64,000 bases of DNA from Pseudomonas defluvii (GTDB lineage Bacteria; Pseudomonadota; Gammaproteobacteria; Pseudomonadales; Pseudomonadaceae): assembly GCF_001695625.1 (NCBI RefSeq), contig NZ_MBPN01000001.1, positions 1-64,000 of the forward strand. Direction: 5' to 3'. Position 1 is the stretch's first letter, and every line of letters begins with the position of its first letter. A program made the position numbers and the translations under genes. Positions 58,963-64,000 of the stretch are shown here, piece after piece. Below the pieces are notes generated by a model. The model ran no database searches and was not told where the DNA came from. It saw nothing but the letters and a program-made list of their open reading frames with translations.

Positions 58963-60720
58963 TTAAAGCTGTGCAACTAAGGACGAAGTGCCGGATTCGC
59001 GGACGGGGCGAAAACCCGCTTTCTCCTGACGATTCTTCGGGGCACCGACTCGGTCGGAGAGGTACGGCCGTAGCTCTTTCTCGAGCTGCTCGAACCCAAT
59101 CACACCTTCGAACACCAAGCGCAAACCATCGTCCCAGAGGTCCTTGAAGGTCCCTTCTGCGATTTGGGAGCGTCTCAGTAAGCTGGGGGAGATTCCATTC
59201 AAAATGGCCTCCTGAATTTCCGGCGTAAGCTCGAGCACCTCGATAACACCGCGCCGCCCTTTCAAGCCGCCAGATTGATGCGATCCGTTGTTACACACCT
59301 GACAACCTTTGGGGTTTGCTCGATAAAGCTTGAGTTCACCGTTGCCACCAAACACCGGGTTCGAGCCATACAAGGCGAAGCGCTTTTCATCAGATCTGAA
59401 GAGGTATTCGACTCTGCAGTTCTTGCAGAGGCTGCGTACCAGTCGCTGGGCCATGATGGCTTGCGTATTGGTAGCGATGATGTCTGTCGGAATGTCCATT
59501 CGGCCGAGGCGATCCAGCGACTCGTGGGCATTGTTTGTGTGCAAGGTGGTCAAGACCAGGTGACCAGTTTGGCCGGCTTTGAAAGCGTACTCGGCGGTTT
59601 CGTTGTCGCGGATCTCGCCAAGTAAGATCACGTCGGGGTCTTGTCGTAGCAACGCTCGGAGAGCGGTAGCAAACGACAAGTGCTTACCGCATTCGGTATG
59701 CGACATGCCCTCATGCTGGATCTCCACCGGCTCTTCGATGGTGTGGTAGTTCCGGTTCGGGTCCTGGCCATAGATGTCCAGGAGCATCGCATTGAGAGTT
59801 GTGGTCTTACCTGAGCCAGTAGGGCCTGTAACGATGATCAAGCCATTGGGGGCCTCACCCAACCGACGGAGCAGCGCCTTGTTTTCGGCTGACATGCCCA
59901 GTCTGTCCAGGTTGGCCAAACTCGTGTCGTTGCCCAATAGACGAACCACGACCTTGGGGGTACTCTCCGAGCCCTTGGTGACAGGAAGCGTGCTAACCCG
60001 CAGGTTGATTTTCTTATGGGTCGAGACCGCGAAATCAAACTTCCCATCCTGGGCTGCGTTCAGTTCCAGGGTAAGGCCGCAGTTGTTCTCGATGATCACG
60101 CGGCAAATGGCCTCGTGAATTTTGGACGTGTAGAGCTTGCGAGTCAGAAGTTCGCCGTCGATTCGCAACCGGACTTGAACCTGATCTCCTTGTGTAGGCT
60201 GAAGGTGGATATCCGAGGCGTTGAGCTTTGCCGCCTCGCGCACCAGGTCTTCCACACGCTGTGTTGCGCGGGCCTTTAGCTGCTCGCTGTCATGGACCGC
60301 GCTATCATCATCTTCAGTTTCGATGGCCTTGATCGCTTCCAAGCGGGTCAGGCTAACCACACCAACCTTTGGCTGGTGGATGCTGTGGGTCCTGGCGAAC
60401 CCTGTGGCACGCTCGTGCATCCGTTTGTGGAAAGGATTGGCCATAAAGATGGTGTTGCCGTAAATGAACCATGGCTCCCCTTCAGGGCCCTGAGTAATCG
60501 AGAGCCCTTCCTCCATCTCGAAGAACACTTCACGGCCGAGCGCCTTGCCGATCGCATGGGCAACTGCTTCGTCGTCCTTGCAGACGCGGAGGATATCGGG
60601 AACAACCTGCTCGATGACTTCGGATACTGGCTGCGTATCTGCTTGCTGTTGCGTGATTTTCCCCGCCTCAACCAGATTCCGTAGGATCTTTCGTTGAATC
60701 CCCTGGATGTTATTGCTCAT
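58963..60720 (-). CDS. pilQ: Pilus assembly ATPase (PilQ/PilB/GspE-like)
   Basis: 585 residues from the ATG at 60720. GspE-type motifs: IIVTGPTGSGKTTTLNAML (Walker A), YHTIEEPVEIQHEGMSHTE (Asp box), DPDVILLGEIRDNETAEYA (Walker B) and TGHLVLTTLHTNNA (His box). A tetracysteine zinc element is present (CKNCRVEYLF and CQVCNNGS). The N-terminal domain (about 1-120) is MshE/GspE N1-like. It powers pilus extension; the counterpart retraction ATPase is at 33987. Confidence 0.92.
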   Translation of the reverse strand: MSNNIQGIQRKILRNLVEAGKITQQQADTQPVSEVIEQVVPDILRVCKDDEAVAHAIGKALGREVFFEMEEGLSITQGPEGEPWFIYGNTIFMANPFHKRMHERATGFARTHSIHQPKVGVVSLTRLEAIKAIETEDDDSAVHDSEQLKARATQRVEDLVREAAKLNASDIHLQPTQGDQVQVRLRIDGELLTRKLYTSKIHEAICRVIIENNCGLTLELNAAQDGKFDFAVSTHKKINLRVSTLPVTKGSESTPKVVVRLLGNDTSLANLDRLGMSAENKALLRRLGEAPNGLIIVTGPTGSGKTTTLNAMLLDIYGQDPNRNYHTIEEPVEIQHEGMSHTECGKHLSFATALRALLRQDPDVILLGEIRDNETAEYAFKAGQTGHLVLTTLHTNNAHESLDRLGRMDIPTDIIATNTQAIMAQRLVRSLCKNCRVEYLFRSDEKRFALYGSNPVFGGNGELKLYRANPKGCQVCNNGSHQSGGLKGRRGVIEVLELTPEIQEAILNGISPSLLRRSQIAEGTFKDLWDDGLRLVFEGVIGFEQLEKELRPYLSDRVGAPKNRQEKAGFRPVRESGTSSLVAQL

Positions 60721-60722
60721 GG

Positions 60723-61382
60723 TCAGTCGTCCGCATAGCGTTTGGATTTGGTCCAATCGATTACCAGTTCCCGAGTGCCGTCAGGACCTTTGAAAACAGC
60801 CTTGTCGAGTCCAAATCGCTGCAGTGTGTAGTCGTTGACCTTTTCGCCATTGCGTACGATTCGGCGCCCTTGGCTGGTCATTACTACGATCGAGTCAGCC
60901 CGAACCTCGAGGAGCGCCAGAAAGTGTTTGGCCTTGTCTTCATCGTCGTCGGGGACGTTTTTCTGAGAGGAGCCAGGCTGGCCTGGACCGCCTGGACCAC
61001 CCTGGCCATTTGGTCCGCTCATCCCCAACGTAGGCTGGTCGAGCATGAACGGTGCGGCATTGGGGATGACTGGATTTTGACCGAACGGGAGGTCAGCTTT
61101 ATCGGGTTTACTGCCTGCCTTGCGCACCTCTTTACCCAAAGTTGCGATATCTGTTACACCCAATGGAGAGCCACTTTCGTCCACAATGAAGCCGGCATCC
61201 GACATTTTCTTGTAGGAGTCAGCCATTTCAGCCTGAAGTTTCAGCTGATCGCGCTTGTACTCCATGTCTCCAATCTTCCGACTGCGGTCACGATGAGTGT
61301 CTGCATCGTCCGCATCTGCAAGAGCATAGATAGGGAGCACAAATTGAGCTGCCATAAGAGTGCCGATGACAAAATTTTTCAT
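60723..61382 (-). CDS. pilP: Pilus alignment protein (PilP-like) with Gly/Pro-rich linker
   Basis: 219 residues with a signal peptide (about 1-22, ending IYALA). A helical region, a Gly/Pro linker (GPNGQGGPGGPGQPG), then a C-terminal beta domain (RADSIVVMTSQGRRIVRNGEKVNDY, TRELVID) of the PilP/GspC type that contacts the secretin. Stop lies 2 bases before the PilQ-type ATPase start. Confidence 0.75.
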   Translation of the reverse strand: MKNFVIGTLMAAQFVLPIYALADADDADTHRDRSRKIGDMEYKRDQLKLQAEMADSYKKMSDAGFIVDESGSPLGVTDIATLGKEVRKAGSKPDKADLPFGQNPVIPNAAPFMLDQPTLGMSGPNGQGGPGGPGQPGSSQKNVPDDDEDKAKHFLALLEVRADSIVVMTSQGRRIVRNGEKVNDYTLQRFGLDKAVFKGPDGTRELVIDWTKSKRYADD

Positions 61383-61384
61383 AA

Positions 61385-61861
61385 TCAGGTACCCACGACT
61401 ACAAAGTTAAGTTTCATCACTCCGTTCGCAATGGAGTAATCGTAGAGATATAGGGGAATCTCCTTTTGAAGCGACCGTACACTTGATATCACCACCTGCG
61501 GATCGCCTATTACTTGGCCCGGCCAGCCTTTCAGCGGGCCTGAATAAGTATTCCCCATCTCCGAAGAATTGTTCACGTCGAAGGTTTCGAACTTGAGCCC
61601 ATCGAGTTCAAATGATGCGGTAGCCTTTTTCCAAGAGCTCACGAGTTTCGGAAGCTTTTCAAGCTCTGTATACCGCTGAACGTCTTGTCTTGAGGTCTCA
61701 ATTACTGCATCGATCTGATCGAAGTCTCTAGGGAGAGTGCGGCTCTCCCCCATGGTCATGCTGAATCGAACGGCACCAACTGCCACGGCTGCAATGACAA
61801 TTAACATCAGGTTCGAAAAGCCAAAGGTTGAAATTGACAGTTTTGATCGCTTGATAATCAT
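61385..61861 (-). CDS. Small pilus inner-membrane protein
   Basis: 158 residues: an N-terminal membrane helix (NLMLIVIAAVAVGAVRF), a coiled segment and a beta-rich C-terminus ending FVVVGT. Located between the PilO-like and PilP-like genes, overlapping the former (ATGA). Probably part of the PilN/O/P-type alignment complex; not recognised by family. Confidence 0.7.
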   Translation of the reverse strand: MIIKRSKLSISTFGFSNLMLIVIAAVAVGAVRFSMTMGESRTLPRDFDQIDAVIETSRQDVQRYTELEKLPKLVSSWKKATASFELDGLKFETFDVNNSSEMGNTYSGPLKGWPGQVIGDPQVVISSVRSLQKEIPLYLYDYSIANGVMKLNFVVVGT

Positions 61862-62793
61862 TGGTTGTCGCTCCCGCCAATTTCTGAAGAGTCAATTCGA
61901 ATGACGTAATTCAGGTGGGGAGTGAACTCCGAAACTATGCCTCGGACTTTATCCGCCGGATCGAATGGCAAGTATTTGCTAGTTGCGAATCGGTGCAATG
62001 TCGTGAACCCGACATGAGTTTCACCATCAGGTGAAGTTTCAAGGTTGCTATCGTAAGCAACTAGCTCACTGATCTTGCCGAGCTCAGCAGAGTTGTCCGG
62101 CCACTTATCAAGTCGTTCACGCAGCAGTTCGCCGATCTTGCTGTCTAACTCATCTCTTTGAATTTGCTTGGTTTTATATACCGCCATGTCCGCGTTATAC
62201 AGCGTGTACATGCCGTAGTTATATACAAGTGTAGCGATCAGCATCAGGCCGCATATGCTTGCGACCATATACCAGCGCTTGGTTTGATCGTGCCTTTGCT
62301 TTTCGAATAGTTCTTGTCGGGTATATGCCGGGCTGGCGGGCAACACCAGATCAAGATTGTCAAGATTAATGCGAGACGCATTTGTGAGGTCGTAGTCCAT
62401 CCACTCAGGGATGAAATTATCTACAAACTCAGAAGAGCTCAGAATGCTCGAAGGCTTATGGAGATCCGTACTAGAGTCCAACCGCAGATAAAGCCCGCGG
62501 TCAGGTCCCATTGGGAAAATAATAACCTCGTTCCCCAAAGGAACGAGGTTGTTGGCGAACAGGAGCTGCCAGAGTCCATACACGTTAATGCCCGGGTACG
62601 ACTCCCGCATCGACTTTAGTTCATCTTCGTCGATGTAGATCGCTGGCCGGCCGTCTTCGCGTGGCCCCTCAATGATGGTATACACCTCCGACTCGCGGGA
62701 GCTGCTGAGCGCCTGCGAGCCGATGGAGTCACGGCAGATGATGACCTCTTCGCCACCAATCTGGATTGGTACGCCAAGAAGCAACTGATTCAT
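61858..62793 (-). CDS. pilO: Pilus inner-membrane protein (PilO-like, type IVb)
   Basis: 311 residues. A cytoplasmic N-terminal ~170 residues, one membrane helix (MVASICGLMLIATLVYNYGM, about 183-202), then a periplasmic coil (KTKQIQRDELDSKIGELLRERL) and a ferredoxin-like end. This bitopic shape fits the PilO protein between secretin and PilP in IncI-type pilus operons. The ATG overlaps the secretin stop region. Confidence 0.68.
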   Translation of the reverse strand: MNQLLLGVPIQIGGEEVIICRDSIGSQALSSSRESEVYTIIEGPREDGRPAIYIDEDELKSMRESYPGINVYGLWQLLFANNLVPLGNEVIIFPMGPDRGLYLRLDSSTDLHKPSSILSSSEFVDNFIPEWMDYDLTNASRINLDNLDLVLPASPAYTRQELFEKQRHDQTKRWYMVASICGLMLIATLVYNYGMYTLYNADMAVYKTKQIQRDELDSKIGELLRERLDKWPDNSAELGKISELVAYDSNLETSPDGETHVGFTTLHRFATSKYLPFDPADKVRGIVSEFTPHLNYVIRIDSSEIGGSDNQ

Positions 62794-64000
62794 TAGAGAG
62801 CACCCTCCACCAATGTGGGGGTGACCACCAGGACCAACTCACGTCTGTCGAGCTGATTGTTGATGTCCTGGGTGAGAGGGTTCAGCACTGCTTTGGTGAC
62901 CAGATTCTGCCAAGGCAAATGGCGGAGAGCTTGGTTCATCTTTTTGGTGATGAGGCCGCCGAGGTGTACTGCACGACCAGAACTGGTAATAAGCTGGGTG
63001 CTGAACTCCTTGAGATTCACACGAGGAGTTTCGAACTGGAAATCACCGATGGCGATCGTGTCGTTGCCACTCAGGTTCGATATCACCGGCCAGATATCAA
63101 CCAGGAGTTGGTCGTTATCGAGCACCCGCACAGTCACGCTAAGGGTCACGCCGACTTTCAAGCGGCCCAATTTCGGGGTAACGGTTACGTTGCCCGACTC
63201 GTCTTGGGATTGCTCGACGTCAACAATGTAGGTGAGTTCTTCGCCCGCATAGATCTGGGCTGGGACACCATTCCGGACCGTAATGTTGGGCTGGTCGTTG
63301 AGTTCAACTCGACCGAAGGTTTCCAGGAATCGGATCAGAACGTCGGCTTTGACATGCTCAGATTCGTAGGTTCCTTGGACATTCCAGAAAGGATCGGTGG
63401 TTTCAGTCTTCGTGTTGAAGAAATGAAGTCCCAGCGGATTACCGTTTACTGTGCTCTTAACAAGGAGATCCCAGTCGATCCCTTTCTGCTTGTCGTTGTT
63501 GAGGATGACGTCGTAGGCCTCAACTTGCACGTTCACAATTTTGGTGGCTTCGCCGATCGCTCGCTTCAGGAAGCGGTCGAGGATTTTCATTTTAGAGGGC
63601 TTGCCGCCGGCGGTGATAATGCCAACGGAGCGAATCCCCTCGATGTAGGGCTCAATTTCTTCGCTCGAGGTCAGGAGACCGAAATCTGCTGGCGAGGGCG
63701 CATCGAAGTTCAAACCACTCGTCATGCCGTTATTGCTGCTGCCGTTGTTGTTTCCACCAACAGCCGCACTAGATGCACCTGCAGAACCCTGTGTGCGACC
63801 ACGGCTACCTTTATCAGACTCTTTCTCGGCACCGATAATCGTCCGAGCGCCTTCCATCACTTTCAGCCATTCATCTTCCGAGAGTTGAAGGCCGATGGTT
63901 GTGCCAGTCGAGACGTTGGAATCCTGTTGGTTGTTGGAGTCGTCGTCGCCTGCTTTAGCCCCCCGAGTCTGAGTGGATGCGATGACGTTGTTGACGTTCC
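62793..64000 (-). CDS. pilN: Type IVb pilus secretin (PilN-like), 5' end outside window
   Basis: The frame stays open to base 64000, so the N-terminus is missing; about 401 residues are visible. N-terminal side is Asn/Gly/Ser rich (SSAAVGGNNNGSSNNG) after LSEDEWLKVMEGAR; an N1-type domain follows (KILDRFLKRAIGEATKIVNVQVEAYDV). The secretin C-domain is clear: LNDQPNITVRNGVPAQIYAGEEL, VGVTLSVTVRVLDNDQLLVDIWP, and RAVHLGGLI then RRELVLVVTPTLV. It forms the outer-membrane gate. The upstream pilus genes (PilL/M-type) should lie beyond the edge. Confidence 0.9.
   Translation of the reverse strand, partial: NVNNVIASTQTRGAKAGDDDSNNQQDSNVSTGTTIGLQLSEDEWLKVMEGARTIIGAEKESDKGSRGRTQGSAGASSAAVGGNNNGSSNNGMTSGLNFDAPSPADFGLLTSSEEIEPYIEGIRSVGIITAGGKPSKMKILDRFLKRAIGEATKIVNVQVEAYDVILNNDKQKGIDWDLLVKSTVNGNPLGLHFFNTKTETTDPFWNVQGTYESEHVKADVLIRFLETFGRVELNDQPNITVRNGVPAQIYAGEELTYIVDVEQSQDESGNVTVTPKLGRLKVGVTLSVTVRVLDNDQLLVDIWPVISNLSGNDTIAIGDFQFETPRVNLKEFSTQLITSSGRAVHLGGLITKKMNQALRHLPWQNLVTKAVLNPLTQDINNQLDRRELVLVVTPTLVEGAL

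Noticed and set aside
1..64000. CRISPR arrays, tRNA or rRNA genes, IS elements with DDE transposase
   Set aside because: No regularly spaced direct repeats, no cloverleaf with conserved T-arm and no transposase frame were seen on either strand by reading.

Overview
The window looks like accessory DNA (a large plasmid, integrative element or genomic island) of a Pseudomonas-like gammaproteobacterium. This rests on the mostly GC-rich, Pseudomonas-style codon use, the plasmid-type (type IVb) pilus genes and the mobile-element gene content; no rRNA or tRNA gene was recognised. By eye, the first ~3.9 kb is clearly more AT-rich than the rest.

Layout. (1) 1-3929, plus strand: the 3' part of an SF1 DNA helicase cut by the window edge, a coupled winged-helix protein of unknown role and a small membrane protein. 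(2) 4184-9322, minus strand: a fully coupled four-gene recombinase operon matching the ginABCD module of GInt genomic islands (three tyrosine recombinases plus a small HTH/coiled-coil protein). (3) 9450-17815: an M15 peptidase, a UvrD-like helicase, a Crp-type regulator, a secreted EEP-family nuclease, a DUF922-type secreted metalloprotease, a Sel1-repeat protein and an ASCH-domain protein. (4) 17994-24837: a Tus-like replication-terminator protein, Sel1-repeat and unknown proteins, a PilZ protein, membrane proteins, then an operon with a divergent ribosomal protein S10/NusE-like protein, a Crp-like regulator, a small membrane protein and a membrane-anchored PD-(D/E)XK nuclease. (5) 24847-31564: a split AddA/AddB-like helicase-nuclease pair flanking a HEAGH metallopeptidase; both long genes carry the same 40-bp upstream element at the same distance from the start codon. 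(6) 31727-33629: an EAL-domain protein and small proteins.

(7) 33987-64000, minus strand, is the most striking part: one nearly gap-free run of about 28 genes. It starts beyond the right edge with a type IVb pilus module (secretin, PilO-like, small membrane protein, PilP-like, PilQ ATPase, two almost identical major prepilins, PilR platform, minor prepilin, PilV-like prepilin). It continues by stop/start overlap into ten radical SAM proteins with SPASM-like C-termini. Interleaved with these are a 2-oxoglutarate/Fe(II) oxygenase, a 1155-residue membrane protein with rhodanese-like and PEP-utilising phosphotransferase domains, a few unknown proteins and a small Sec-targeted protein ending in four Cys-His repeats (CHNA-CHGA-CHGA-CHGS). 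The run closes with a PilT-like retraction ATPase. The natural reading is that the maturases belong to the pilus system and build a modified peptide or modified pilin that is exported or displayed by the pilus. The Cys-His repeat protein is the best substrate candidate and the pilins are the alternative. I know of no described system with this composition.

Links between regions are suggested by a ~26-nt motif with three copies (before the S10-like gene, before the EAL gene and before one radical SAM gene) and by the c-di-GMP proteins (PilZ, EAL), which commonly control type IV pili. All functional statements are from reading the sequence; nothing was searched.
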